Shown: positions 1 through 12,947, numbered from the stretch's first letter. The stretch is DNA of 64,000 nucleotides from Trichostrongylus colubriformis (GCA_963978905.1 OZ022256.1:58430646-58494645); one strand, 5' to 3'. The notes: a model not told the origin generated them from the letters alone. Program-made: numbers and translations.

Positions 1-3000
1 CTGATGGTGTGCTAGAATGCTTGCCGAGTGGCGATTGGAAGCCAGATCTGCAGCCTCCCAGAGTGGATCTACGTCACTTGACTATTTGTTCGGTTTGTTC
101 CGTTTTATAAACATCGTTATCAGCTAATATTGCTTGTGGGACGTAAATAAGGAAATGGAACAGTGAAACCCAGATAATGTCTGTATACTTTTCGCTTTTT
201 TGAAATCGAAAGTTTTGCGAGCTGTTCACTCTGATACAGATAATATAAAGTTCACGTAACTTGCACTGTTGAACCGCAGGTTCATGGGGCTCATTAACAT
301 TGTAGTCTAAATTGTTAGATGATTTGTTCAAATAGCACTCACACATTTCGCACAAATAGCTCAATGAGATTGGAAATCTTGCAGGTTGACCCACTGGGAT
401 GCACCGACATTGACGACGCGCTTCACTGTCGTCCTCTTGACAATGGTCTGCTAGAGGTAAGTAATCAATTCCATATCCTAATGGACGCATCTGATACTGT
501 TGCGAATTTACAGGTGGGAGTTCATATTGCGGATGTGACGCATTTTGTCAGGCCTGGTACAGCCATTGATGAAGAAGCGGCGAGTCGAGGGACGACCGTC
601 TACTTGTGTGACCGGCGAATTGACATGTTGCCTGAGATGCTGAGTAGTAATCTGTGCTCTCTAAGAGGTGGTGAGGAAAGGTATGGTCTGTACTCCCTAT
701 ATCAACTGAAGTTCTTGGCTCATCGTAAATGAAATTTGGAGAACATGAAAACTGAGCGGCTAAATATTTCCGGTAGCTAAAGTCATACGTTCATCACATC
801 TTTATATATTCAGATACGCGTTCTCCGTTATTTGGACAATGACAAGTGACGCAGAGATTCTGGATACCAAGTATCACAAGTCCTTGATATGCTCGAAAGC
901 CGCTCTTACTTATGAGAAAGCGCAAGAGTTTATTGATGATCCTAACTTGGTGAGAAATGGCTCGTTTTGCCACCTGGAAGGTAAAGTAGTAGGTACATGA
1001 TGTGCAGTGTTCAGAATGATGACGTTACCATTGGCTTGCGAGGTTTGATGAAACTTTCGAAAGTTCTCAATAAGAGGAGGACGGCCAACGGAGCGCTAAC
1101 CCTTGCATCGTCAGAGGTAAGTGTAACATTCCACTGGTCGATTCTGGTTACGAGTTTAGTCTTGGATAGTTTTTTTTAAGGTTTCCTAGCAAGACCTGTT
1201 ACTCTGAATAATTCTCCTGTAATTTTTTTACCCAATATGAGGGGTTGAGTTTGTAAAGGCCAGGATGCGGTTAATGAGGATGACGAGAATACTGAGTGTG
1301 TAATGGGCGAAGGATGGACTTTTTATTTGGACATACGAGCGCGTACATTTATCTGCTTACCACGATAGATCGTTTTGACCCCTCGCGGTTTCGAATTTTC
1401 TCTTTCTGAATGATTTTACTCTTCACTAAAGTTGTAATACCATCTTGCTCTATCCAAAAGCAATCCAAGCATAATAATGCTTACGTCCCAAAAAGAACTC
1501 TGAATTTCTCAAGTATCTCTAGACCTGAATGGATAAAGGATGATCAGCACCTTTTTCCTCGTGCGCATCGCTCCTATGGCACACAAGTGACCCATTCCTT
1601 TACCGCATCGTGACATGTGATGAGAATGGGGTTTTGGAACGATCAATGGCGATTTGCGCAGTGACCGGACAAGGGAGCAGCTCGTAGTGACCAACTTCGT
1701 CAGCATAGCGGAGGTATAGTGGTCTGCGCCGAGCCCCATCTACCATTGCTTCATGAATTCCGCCGAAACTATTACGTTTGGAAAGTTTTGTGAGAAACTC
1801 GCGAGATGCCATATTACCTATAAGTCCAGTAATGGCTTTTGTCCTTCTTCACGACAGCGTACGGCCTAATGTCGCACGAACTACAACGAAACAGTCTAGT
1901 GAGCTGGCCACGAAACTCTGCAGCATCCACCATGCTCGGCTGTCCTGGCTTCCACCGAATTTTCCTCTTCAACTATGATATGGACAGCTTTCTCCGACTG
2001 GAACGCTTTAAAATCCAACACGATGCTTGAAGAAATCTCCTTGGGAAAAGAATTTCTTCGACATCCATATATCATATGATATTTGCCTAATAATAGCCGC
2101 ATGCAGAGTTTTACGCGAAAACGACAGCTCGTCCAACCATAAGATGCAGTTCCCCAAACTCCCGGTGGTGGGCGGAGCCTCGGTAAAAGCTCTGGCCCGT
2201 CGTCCGCTGCGGTTGGGAATAGAGAGTGAGACTGTTCCCGTAACTTTCTGTTCGTGCATGCGTTTCCGACCGCGCCGGACGACAGGGTGGGCACTTGCTC
2301 GGAGGCCCCGCCCACCCGGCCGAGACTTTGTGATGCTGTATCTAAGCCGGATCCACACATTCGCGTAAAACTTTATGCGGCCCTCATTAAGCAAGTGCAA
2401 CATGTATATATGGGTAGCAGAAACACTCATTTTTCCGTGAACGATTCCTTGAAGCGGTCGTCGACCAGATAATTGCCTCCGGATCTCCTGTTTCAGGTGA
2501 CCGCAATAAGCAGGCGTGTATATTGTTTGTAAAAATGTGAGTATCCTCATCATTCTAATCTCTACTTACGAAATTTTGTATGAGCGGAAATAAGCACATT
2601 TGAAATGAGTACTCGAAAACCGCAAGATCTTTTCGAACGACCATATACGAAACTAATCGTGAGACCCTCGAGGTACGAAGAACTGTAAAGTTTCATGGTT
2701 AGGACATAGTTCAGTAACTAACAGTCGGCTCAGCAACTCTCGAATTTGAGTTATAATATTTTATGAGTAATAAAAGAAATACTGCAGGTGCGGTTCGATA
2801 TGGACTGGGAGACGCGTACGCCAAAGTCAGTTCAGGAGAAAAAGCATCTTGACACGCACTCGATGGTCGAAGAGTTCATGCTACTCGCGAACATATCGGT
2901 CGCTGAAAAGGTGATTGTGGACCCATGGCGGCACTTGGTTGCTTGCAAAACCATCGATCGTAGATCTATAGATTCAGCGCTTAGTTGTCAGCAGTCTCGC

Positions 3001-6000
3001 AGGCATTGTTGGTGCGCCTTTGGAAAAGACAACTCTGCGACCTCGCATTTCTCTCCTTACTTCAATCAATTTTCTCAATAGTGCAGGGAATGGATGTATT
3101 TTCAGTGTTTCAGATTCTGTCTGAGTATCCAGACTGCGCAATGCTGCGTCGTCATCCAGTACCGACGGAGGCTAGTTACAAACCGCTTATTGAGGTGAGG
3201 TAACGAACTCAAGAGAGAAATTATTTTCAACGCTTTTTGTTTCGAAGATTATCAGTTTGTTCGTGATATCCTGGAGGGCTGTTCGTATTTGATAAAATAC
3301 CGAACTAGGAGTGAGTTTGTGATTTTTCGATCTATTCGTTTGAAATTTTGTATCAAGTTTCATGAGAAACTCAAAGTTTTTCTTGAACTTATCCGATGAA
3401 CTCTAACATCTAAGAAGTTGGGTCGTAATCTAACTTATCGTGATCTTTCTGAGTCTACCTCTCTTCTCTTCCAATACATCCTTCTACATTTTCCGATCCT
3501 TTCCGGATCTGATCAGCGCATACCTAAAACCCCTTCTTTTATCGGCCATTGAAAGGTTGTATGAATTTCTAAAAATTCATGGACTCTGACAAGTACGCCT
3601 TGTTCGTCTATGCATCTGTTTGATCGCTTATTTTCCTTCTGAATATCCGAGGTTTTTTTGTTTTCGTTTCGGTTCACTTCCTCATTTTTTTCCTGTTTCT
3701 CCATTCTCGCTTACTTTCGCTTTACAGTTACAGTTGCCGCTTTACAGTTGCCCTTCAGTGTTCTTTCCATGCTAGTGCCACTGTAATTTCATCTTTTTCC
3801 TCCTGTATCATCTAAATGCAGTTATACAGCGCTCCGATTTGTTTCACTATTCATTAATCCGTCCCCTTCCCCTTGTCGATTTCTTCGAGGTCCTTAAGCA
3901 AATCAGCTCGTAGCGCTGTAGTGTTTTATCGTGACGAGATTGTCCCCTTAATACGGATTCGTGGCGGTCGTAATGTTCCTAAGGGAGGCTGCCTGGTCTC
4001 TCATTACCTAAGTGGATTAGGTCGTAATGTGAAGCTGAGAAAGTGGCTATTGAGCTATTCTGCATAGTATATGTGCATGATTTAGTAGGTTTTTTTTGCG
4101 CATATTTATTCAAACATAGTGGTAATTTATAACAGAACTAGAAGTTCTGTTGAAACGTGCAGGGGATACACTGAATTTGAATTCTAAAACTTCCTCTTCC
4201 AACGACGAGGTACTTTTGGAAAGAAATAACCCAAGCCTGATGTGTTTCTCTACGATTTGACCTTATTTGTTTTCTCGGTTGCAATAGAATCCCTTGATCA
4301 CAATGTGTGAGGTGTTTAGCAATTCCCAGCGAGTCATTCCCAGCGAGGGTCCCAGATTTCATGTTACCGCCGCCGCATTTCTGCATACTCCTTCCACCGT
4401 ATGCTATTGTATATCCGGTGTGATCGACCTCCCTTGGAGGTTGAATGCGTGCACAACGGAATTCATCACTGATCCTCGTCCGTCGCCGGCGCATTGAAGG
4501 CGATTATGATTGTTGCTCCATTTTATGGCCGGAAATATGGTTGTCTGAGCCTGGGAAACTCTGAGAACTTTGCGTATTATAGAATTTGTGTGCGATCCCA
4601 TTCTTGGCGATGGAATTAATAAAAGTGAGATGTAATTATTCCAGCCGTTTATTTCGAAGCAGATACATAATCTGGAACAGAATTCGAATCTAATCGAGTT
4701 CATGGTAGCTTCTGATGATTAAATGGCCTATCTAGACCATTTTGTCAGCCAACATCCTATCTAGTGTTATGGTACTCCATAACGAATTGTGAGGTAGCCA
4801 TACGATTTTACATTTTTAGAAGGAGTATTAAAACAGCTTTTTCGTTTGTAAGGTCTGAAAAAAGCAAAGCTCATTTGTGCAATGGTCTATCGAAGGTGTT
4901 TTCTTGTTCATCGGATTGTCAGTTAACCATAAGTGATTCACTAGGTTATCGCCTACTCTGATACACTTAACTAATTAGTCTCCATGTGTCACCACCACTT
5001 CTGCGACAGCCGGCTTCGGCGAAAATTCGCCGCGCGTTTTTATCGCGTTAACAAGATTTTGAGGCGCCAAAGTGGCCCGACGACGGCGGCCCACTTTGTT
5101 TGTTTCTGGCGCGTGTGTCACGTAATTACTGTAGATACGGTGTTTTGTGAGTGACGTTGACCTTACCCAGGGATTCATACTTTTTTTACAGCCTATTACT
5201 CAGAAGATTTGGTATTCTGATGTCTCCCCCACATCTTCCGCTTTCCAGCCGTTGACTGAAAGATATATTAGTGTACGAATGGTACTTTGCATTTAAGGTC
5301 TCTTGCGCAGGATTTATCAGTGTCAGCAGTGTTAAAGCTCTGAACTCTTTTTGCAGAAATAGTCTGTAAATTCGGCCGGCACGATTTCCAATTAGCGCGA
5401 CCTTTGACCCATCACTTCACTCACTTTGCTTATTTTTCTGTAAAAACGCTTTTCCTGCTGGGTTTGTGTACACCTCTACTTATAATTCAAACTTTAAATC
5501 GTAAGATCTCCAGTTATAAAGATCAAACAGTCGTTTTATTTGTACATGAGGCTGCCTCGCAAATCATTTCACTACCCTACTTCTCATTCAGCACTCTACG
5601 GTTTTTTAGTAGTACTGCGTGGACAGCGCTAAAGGAATTGTTGAAGTACGATTTTATAAGGAAGCTATCCCCTTTCATGGTTGATGCCAATTACCGAGTA
5701 GCAATACCAATTACGCGAGTCGGTAGAGAAATGTTATGACGTGCCGGATTAACCGTAATTAATGTGAGTAGTTAGTTGGAATAATTCAATGGAACACGGT
5801 AAGAGTTGAATGGCGCGCGATGACAGGCATTCGATCATAATTGTCCGATAGGGAAGCGAGCACGGTGGGCATCATGGACGTCCAGCCGGCTGCGTGAGAT
5901 TCTGCGCATCAACAATTATCTAGTCAAATAAAATCGTAAACAATATGGTATTAGGAAGTGTTGACCCTCCGAAGTCTTATTCTAGGTTTGGTGAGGTGAC

Positions 6001-8022
6001 TACAAAGAGGACTGGTAGAGTCGCCTAAACGCTCAAATGAAATTGTTTTTTTTTATTTGTTTCAAAACACCTAATACTTTCAATGTCGTTTAATAGTAAA
6101 ACCACTTTGCAAATTTTTGAAGTGATATTTTGTTAAGTAAATCTAAAATATTCGAGGCTGCAAAGCAGCGTGGCATCAATATAAACGTGAGCAGTGGAAA
6201 AGCGTTGGCTGACAGCTTAGATCATGCTGTGGACGAGAAAAATCCGATGCTGAATCGGTTACTGAGAATGCTGACAACTCGGTGTATGACACAGGCTGTG
6301 TACTTCAGTGCTGGTTGGTATTTAATTCGTAATGCATAACAATGCCTTCTGTAATAATGTATAATGCTTTCGAGAAGATTTACTCATAGGGAATACTGCT
6401 ACAACATTATCCAGGTACGATACCGGTGCCACAGTACCAACACTTCGGTTTGGCCTGTCCTATCTATACTCACTTCACCTCGCCGATTCGCCGTTATGCC
6501 GATGTGGTTGTACATCGACTACTAGCCGCTTGCATTGGTGCTGATGATATCAAGGTGGGCCTGCTGAGTCAAGCCAACGTCCAGAAAATATCGCAGAACA
6601 TCAATTACAGGTTTGTCGTGGATCAAGTTTTCGACTAACTGGCTTCCTGCCTGATTCTGATCCTTTTTCTTTTTATGGGCTTGGGCCTTCTTTTCTTCGC
6701 TTTAATCCCATGCTTACCCTTTGGTGCCATTTTAGGCACAGAAATGCGCAATATGCTGGCCGTGCGTCGGTGCAGTTGAATGTGCTGACGTATTTTCAAG
6801 GACGAGAAGAAACCTGTGAAGGATTTGTCATGGGTGTGCGAACGAATGGCATACAGGTACGGTAACCAGTCCAGCCACTTCTATTCACTTTTTAAGTACA
6901 CGATGCCGAGGGTTAATAAATCAATAATAAATAATTGCGAATTTGACTTGCCTCCTGTGGCATGCTTCAAAGAATATTGGTAGTGCTGCTTAGCATTTCT
7001 CAAAATTATGGTCTGGCTTTTGGTTAATATTGATTTTTAGTAATAATCTATGCGGATTGCCTATCGACTGATATGATTTTGTGATTTTTGTGAAAGTCAT
7101 CGTCAGGGAGCTGTCGCTAGCGCTCGTTCGAGCCTCATTTGGCGCGCACACACGACCTCTGCGGTTTTTCTCTGTGCTTTTTCTGCGGCATGCCCAAGCA
7201 AAGCTTTGTGAATGTGTGTATTTTTGTGTGTTCCGCTCGATTTGCAGCAAACACTGCGCGGAAAAAGTGTGCGTGTTGTCCGACAAACGAAAGTGACCTT
7301 CGAATAGGCCACACCTTTTTGAGTGATGCGAGCCGGGAAGCATGGAGACTGTATATTGAAGCCCTCGTCGTAGACTGTATAGAAAGACTCTAATTTCAGG
7401 TTTTCGTACCGAAATATGGTTTGGAATCTGTCATAGTCCTACAACAAGGAAAGGGAACAACAATTGACATTGAGGAATATTGTGTGAGAAACGGTGAACA
7501 CGTGATTAGAGAGCTCGGTCAGTGATTTTTAAGGTTCTCTATCTCGAGATCATTCTGATTTTCGTTGAGCTCATAGCTCCGATTTGGTTTTCTTCTGAGA
7601 TCGACCGTTAGTTTTCTTCTCAGGTCGTTTTTGAATGTTTCTAGACCCATCACATTGTGTCAAATTACGGATTTTTGGATTGCAGACTAGGCTGAGCAGT
7701 GGCTATAAAAAGGTGCCGAAAGTGTATTGTGATAGGTGATAGGTAGATACCGACAGTGTGCTAGCTTTCTATTGGCTTGTTCCGTCGACTATCAAGCAAG
7801 CGGTCAAGAATTCGAAAAAAATATTGAAATCACAGTGTTTCGCTGGATAGAAGCTGTGCTGAGTTGCTGATAACTTTTACAGATCGCGTAAAAGTACGGG
7901 TTCGGCTAGACAATTCAGACGTTCAACGGCGTCGAATAGCGCTTGATCTGATTGAACCATCTACAATGCCAGGGCTGTCTGTTGATTTTGATCTCTCAGA
8001 ATCGATCGGAGTGGGAATTTAA
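1..8022 (+). CDS. dis-3: Exosome exoribonuclease DIS3/Rrp44, C-terminal 500 codons (5' end outside window)
   Basis: Catalytic 3'-5' exoribonuclease of the nuclear/cytoplasmic RNA exosome. Twelve phase-consistent exons: 3-92 (continues upstream), 385-456, 514-680, 814-949, 1015-1116, 2788-2910, 3114-3194, 6157-6313, 6415-6610, 6736-6856, 7400-7517 and 7883-8022 (stop TAA), 1503 nt in total. The first exons hold the RNB active site: [13 protein letters not shown] carries the metal-binding aspartates, followed by [11 protein letters not shown]. Next come [50 protein letters not shown] and [20 protein letters not shown], the usual RNB order. The C-terminal exons (FVPKYGLE...RVKVRVRLD) match the S1-like end of DIS3. 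The N-terminal PIN and cold-shock domains lie left of the window. All splice sites are GT-AG; the acceptor at 6155-6156 (ttcgag) and the donor at 6314 (gttggt) are weak. The two largest introns (1.7 and 3.0 kb) hold repeats. Identity is near certain; only the weak sites could move by a few bases. Confidence 0.95.
1117..2787 (+). other. dis-3 intron (1.7 kb)
   Basis: Intron between the GALTLASSE and VRFDMDW exons. It carries a fold-back element at about 2027-2466 (listed separately). I see no exon or RNA gene in the rest. Confidence 0.8.
2027..2466. mobile_element. Fold-back MITE, family A, in a dis-3 intron
   Basis: The left arm (2027-2200) and right arm (about 2290-2466) are diverged reverse complements: both carry a GAATCGTTCACGGAAAAA-like end, a CATATAT stretch, GGCCGCAT and a GGGCGG(G)GCCTC segment. 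Related sequence occurs as a single arm at 53064-53290 and, interrupted by another MITE, at about 21550-22130. No coding potential is seen. Non-autonomous DNA element by structure; superfamily not determined. Confidence 0.7.
3195..6156 (+). other. dis-3 intron (3.0 kb)
   Basis: No exon recognised on either strand. A short shared motif (gtcgtaatgttc.ctaagg) near 3970 recurs near 17404, so part of the intron is probably old repeat. The CG-rich patch at about 5000-5110 is unexplained. Confidence 0.6.
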
Positions 8023-8122
8023 AATGTTGTCTCCATTTCATGTTGATCTATTGTAAGTTTGTTGTTATGATCTGCATTTTGTTGACGTTGTTGTTGAAAG
8101 GATTCGAATATGAGAAAATGTG

Positions 8123-8128
8123 AATAAA
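8123..8128 (+). terminator. Poly(A) signal of dis-3
   Basis: AATAAA 101 nt after the dis-3 stop codon, the first canonical signal downstream. Confidence 0.7.
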
Positions 8129-8568
8129 TTAGTTAAACTAATATAGGGAAGCATGGAATGGATTATTAGATATTTTGAGTGAGACCATATATCAATTTGA
8201 ATGCTATTTTTGAAAAAACAAAAGTAATAGCCAAATGTCAGTCATTCGTCAGCGACGTGGCTCGCACCACAGCATAGTACTATGCTTCATTGAGAATTAA
8301 ATATTTCGGAGTTTTGCCTTAACCCAAGATTTGTGCGGTATAATGAATAATATCCTCTCGAGCGGTTAATGATATCACTGGAAAACTGAGACGTTTCTAG
8401 TATTTGGATGACTCATTCCTGCATATTTGAGTTCCTTTTATGGCTAAATTCAGATAGATTTCGTTTTCAAAGTGACTGCAAAATCCTGAGGTACACGGTA
8501 AAACAACGGAAGTGGCTTAATTCTCATTACTTCTATTTTTTATAACGTCACAAGGAGCATTCACATAC

Positions 8569-8574
8569 TTTATT
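8569..8574 (-). terminator. Probable poly(A) signal of the Pax gene
   Basis: AATAAA on the minus strand (TTTATT on plus), about 410 nt after the Pax stop. It leaves roughly 440 bp between the two convergent poly(A) signals. Confidence 0.5.
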
Positions 8575-8984
8575 ATGTATAATCAAATACAGTCATCTGA
8601 TAAATCACAAGGTAAGAACACACACGTTGGCTATCTCTATAATAAAATTGCACATAACAGATAAAGTTGATTAAAGCGGACATACATGTACACACTTAGA
8701 TTCGGCTTGGAAAGGCTTTGACGGTAGTGAGGCTTTCTCAGGACAAGATCAGAATATGGGAAGGCATTGGCTCTTACTTATTCTACTAAACCCAACTTTG
8801 TTGGAGATCGTTCCTCACAACGATTATGTTTTATATAGAATTGCTAGTCGTTCACTCCTAGCCTCTATTAGCCTGACCTTGTCCTGTGTTGGTAGCAATC
8901 GCACATCGAGAGAAATTCGTAACTGACGACAACGTCAATGTAGATCGTATTTATGGTAACGAGTGCGTGTAGACAAGATGCGGA

Positions 8985-11900
8985 TTACGGTAGCGCGAAC
9001 GAGTTCTGCTGCTGCGCAGGTTTGTCGACGGTTGTCGTTAAAGAGACATCAGCTCCATTGGTGGCGTATGCGGCTACTGATGTTGGAAGCGGTCGCATCC
9101 ATTCCATAGTGTAATCGTCTTTGCTCCTTAACCACTCCTTATGCTTCTGTTCGAAGCCCAAAATGTCGTTTATTGAATAGGCGGCTGTAATTGAAATAAA
9201 TGACCAAAAAATAAGGAAGATGGTTGAGCTAAAAAACAGTTGGAGATTTTTTTTTTGATTTTCTCTCAACCACTCAAACGAATGAATTCACCCAAAAATG
9301 TCACACTTTTCATAAAAAGATTTGGTTCAAAGCATCTTCCCCACCACCACCCTCCCTTTCATCCGATATGGTTTGATGTGTAAGCGTCAGTGCCTAAAAG
9401 TTGCCAGAAATTTACCATTTGGCTGGTAGTGCTGCTGATTCCGAGGGGGAGCGATGAGCGGAGATGCTGGCGGAGCACCGGACGGAGTAGTAGCCATTGA
9501 TGCCTAAAGAACCCTCATTTTACTTGAAATCAACATTGGTTTTGGAGCGATCAATAAATTACTTTATTCCGCACAATCCGGTTTATTGAAGAGACAGACG
9601 GTACGTTGTCCGGATCACAAATCCTTTCCTAAAAATGGCTAAAATAGCTGATGTATTGAATTTAAGCCACTGGAAATTAGCCATGTTGTCCCATAATGTG
9701 TTTGAGGTACTGGGAATTAGCCGAGTTAGCTTTATTTGAGATACCGTATCTATCGTAAAGGGTTTTCAGAGACGCTACGTTGAACCGTTCTTTGTTCTAG
9801 TTCGTATGATACATGACCAAAACGCCTGATGCTGCAGTTTTCACTAATGTTTACATGTTTATCTAAACCTATTGACGACGGTGGTCAATTTGTTAACCAA
9901 TTCAAAGGTAGGAAAATGTACCTGCTCACAACAAATTTTAAATCACTGAGAATGAAGGAAACATTGCAATCACTCAGAGACCTAATTTGTTCACCTGTAA
10001 CAGTTTCTCACGTATTTCCCAAGCGAACATCGTCGGATTAGCTCTCTTATATGCGGCGATACAACCGACAACTCTCGGTGTGGCAACCTTTGGCTTCGAG
10101 CCACCGATCACGCCTGAATCCTCAGATATTAAACATTCGATCAAAGCTTTCAGAAATCCAATTAAATGAATAGCTTGTAGACAGAAACGGTATCGCAAAA
10201 CTTCAAAATCCACGTCTTTTATTATGCCTGATAGCAATGACCTGCGGTTTTATGCCGAGGAGAGGGGGACAACTATCGTTATTTTCCGATTCTTGATCAC
10301 CACAAAGGTACTCTCTCCGCTACCACTGCTACAAAATCAAGGAGAGTGATAGTCACTTTCATTTTTTAGATAAGAGTAGGAAAGCCGCGGACGGCTCTCG
10401 TACCAGAGTGCGTACCCCTTAGATCTCAGAATTGCCAGATGTCCTATTCAATTCATGCGCTTCTGATCAAACAAGTGTTATCGATCTCATGCGAGGCTCC
10501 AAAAATGAAAAGGCTGATCCTCTTAAAGTTGGACATGACGAAAAACTTGTCATCGCTCACATTCGCAACCTGCACTACTCGTCAAACACTCGCCGACTGA
10601 GGGCGATTTCAACGAGCAGACGAGTTCCAATTGAAAAGCGATGACGCATAATACCGTAATCAGATCTGACATATGTGGCCTCGTACATGGGTTCTTTTGT
10701 ACCGCTCACACCGCGCACACGCGACAAACAGGCCGATTTCCGTTGGGCGGGGCCAAATCATGGCTCTGCACAATGCACTCCGTTCGCCACGCTCTGATAG
10801 GCACTGTGTGTTTGGAACAGATTTTGAAAGCAGGTTGATAACATGTGTGGCCACTACCAAGACTTTGGAACCTGTAGAACATTGAAAGAGGACGACGTGC
10901 GGTACGCAAAAATATTTTATCTATTTTTCAGGTCTACCTGGGGTGTAGTTCCGGGAGAGTTGGTGCTCTTGAACGGAAACGACGAAAACGATGTTCCAAA
11001 CACGTATAGCATGCCTAACTATTCACTGGTACAAAAATCAAAGGGCTAAGCTTCTGTTGATGAGCATGAATCTGTGACGGTTGGCTCTTCTAGTGATTCC
11101 CCCACAAGTGGAGCTAAACTGATATTGAAGCTTGGAGCGAATGCTACCACACTGACTCAAGATGTGCGACTTTCAAAGATTGTGCAAAAGCTCATATGAT
11201 TGGGAAAAATACCGAAATCCATTACTGGCGAATATACTTGCTCACTTCACATAGGAGGAGATGGCATGAAAATCGTACTAACTCTCCAGAAATAGACAAG
11301 AAAAAGTTACAGGACTGCCCACTGATTTCACATTTATTCACCTATTTCTGGAGCATTAGTACGATTGACTTGCTAGAGATGGTTGACAAAAACTCAGAAG
11401 TGTTTTGCTTGAAAACCTCTTTCAGAGCAGGAACTAACTCTTAGGAATAGAAATGTGAACAGACTCTACAGAAATAGTAGAGATTCAAACTAAAAAAACG
11501 GTCAACGAGAAGCCATCGATAAAAACGGTCAGCGTTGAAGAGCGGTTTCAAGATGTGTCAAGCAATTGATCACAGTCATCAGGAGATATGGAGCCTTCAG
11601 TCGCGCAGTCGGCTTCAGAGCACCTACGTACCAAGGTCCGCTTTGAACAGTGGAGCCAGGTTTCGTGGTAGGTCTTTTGTAGGAAGCGTACTAAGGATTG
11701 GCCCTTCACTTCATGGAAGTCACAGAGCCCTTGCTGCTCGGACAACGCTACTTCCGAAGTGTCATTTTTATGCCTCAAACCGCCTGAGGTTTCAATGGTA
11801 ATGGCACGTTTTGGTTCTTGGAAACGAAGGATGTTGGGAGCCTGGGAAAAACGGAATATTTAAAGGCACCACCCAATATGAATCCCCCAGGTACCCAGAG

Positions 11901-12947
11901 TGAACGGGCCTTTTAAAGGTCGTGAACGAGAGTAACTAAATCTCGGATTTAGCCGTGTTGAGCTGACACATCATATTCACGTATAATAAACCACCGATCT
12001 TGTTCGTGCAGAAGGCTCCCACGGAGTTCAGCGATAGTATGAGGTGTGCTCTTGAATTTGGGATGGAAATATCTCGTAAAGATTTGCTGAAGTTCGACTA
12101 ATGTGGGATTGGAAGTGGAGGGCAAAAATTACTTTTTTGGCACCCCCTGTATTTTGCTTTGCAATTACGAGAAAAGCAGGGTTGGTTTAGATTGGTGCAT
12201 TAATCGTAAGAGGTGATACGTGAGCTGATAAGACAAAAAGCTGCTCTTCCATTTCTTGGGCTTTTTGTGTAGGAATTTTATTGAAATTGTGGAATCGTAG
12301 TAATATCGTAACATGAGGCCTTAAAAATGCACGAATCCTATAGAAGACAGAGTGCGAAGAAAGAGTTAATCTCCAACAGAATAACAATTCCATTTATACA
12401 ATGAATAACGCACCAGGTTTTACTGATCCCGTCTCATAGAACCTGCCAAGAATCTTCGACACGCACCCGTGACTAACTCTGAAAAGCAATAGCTTACTTT
12501 AGCAATCTTCATCTTCAGCCATTATTTGTAATTTTGCAAATGAATGGATCTGGAAGGTTTCGTTTCGAAAAGGCTCGGAGGTAAGGGTAGGGACCAGTGG
12601 ACCTAACAACTAAACATTTTAAGTCCCGTAAACTATTGATCGTCAAACCTCAACTGCCTGGAAATATCGCACGGTCGAACGCCTTGATGCGCCATCTCGA
12701 CGATCCGTCCCCGGATGTGATCGGGAAGCGGTCGACCGTTGACGAACACGCCGCCGAGTTGATTAACACCAGTGTGACCATTGTCAATGGGAAACGCCGA
12801 GCAGGTAAGATGTGAGCCGAAGGGTGAAGAGGTAACGAAAGTCGGAGCGAAATGGGCCGTCGACGGAGGTGGTGGTGGCAGTGAGCCGACGGACGATGCT
12901 GCGGCCAGTGACGGTGGGTAGTAGCCGTAACCCCGCCACAGATCCAT
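8985..12947 (-). CDS. egl-38: Paired-domain transcription factor, Pax2/5/8 class (egl-38/pax-2 type), 278 aa
   Basis: Nuclear DNA-binding developmental regulator. Six minus-strand exons join in phase: 12947-12649, 12478-12414, 10113-9995, 9628-9563, 9503-9416, 9184-8985 (837 nt with stop). The paired domain spans about residues 57-182: [71 protein letters not shown] and [12 protein letters not shown]. An octapeptide YSINDILG follows at 215-222. No homeodomain is present, as in C. elegans EGL-38. The octapeptide and paired-domain sequence point to Pax2/5/8 rather than Pax6 (vab-3) or Pax3/7. An in-frame TGA lies just upstream of the chosen Met, which is preceded by an acceptor-like ctag 2 nt before it. 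The N-terminal 55 residues are Pro/Ser-rich. Adjacency to dis-3 favours egl-38 over its paralogue pax-2. Convergent with dis-3. Start and 3' end are the least certain parts. Confidence 0.92.
10270..11200 (+). pseudogene. Exon-like coding relics of unknown origin inside the large Pax intron
   Basis: On the strand opposite Pax, three stretches look protein-coding. A segment ending near 10310 reads [14 protein letters not shown]; 10432-10641 reads [20 protein letters not shown] and onward after an acceptor-like ctcag; 10932-11200 follows a good TATTTTTCAG acceptor ([20 protein letters not shown]). The last has an in-frame TAA at 11047-11049, beyond which the same frame stays open ([20 protein letters not shown]). 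No family recognised. Most likely a decayed or duplicated gene fragment; a nested active gene is less likely because of the stop. Confidence 0.35.
11530..12151 (+). mobile_element. 750-bp-family element, copy 1 (5' end degraded), in a Pax intron
   Basis: From about 11548 it matches the copies at 19377-20126 and 31273-31843: GGAGCCAGG, GGTAGGTCTTTTGT.GGAAGC, GGCCCTTC, CACAGAGCCC.TGCTGCT.GGACAA, and CTTGGAAACGAAGG. The right end is the terminal sequence TTACTTTTTTGGCACCCCCT then GTA. The left terminus cannot be placed. Confidence 0.75.

Larger units (their letters stand above)
8023..8984. other. Convergent intergenic region between dis-3 and the Pax gene
   Basis: Holds the two 3' untranslated regions. 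I checked the minus strand for further Pax exons and saw no homeodomain-like or other convincing coding sequence. Confidence 0.7.
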
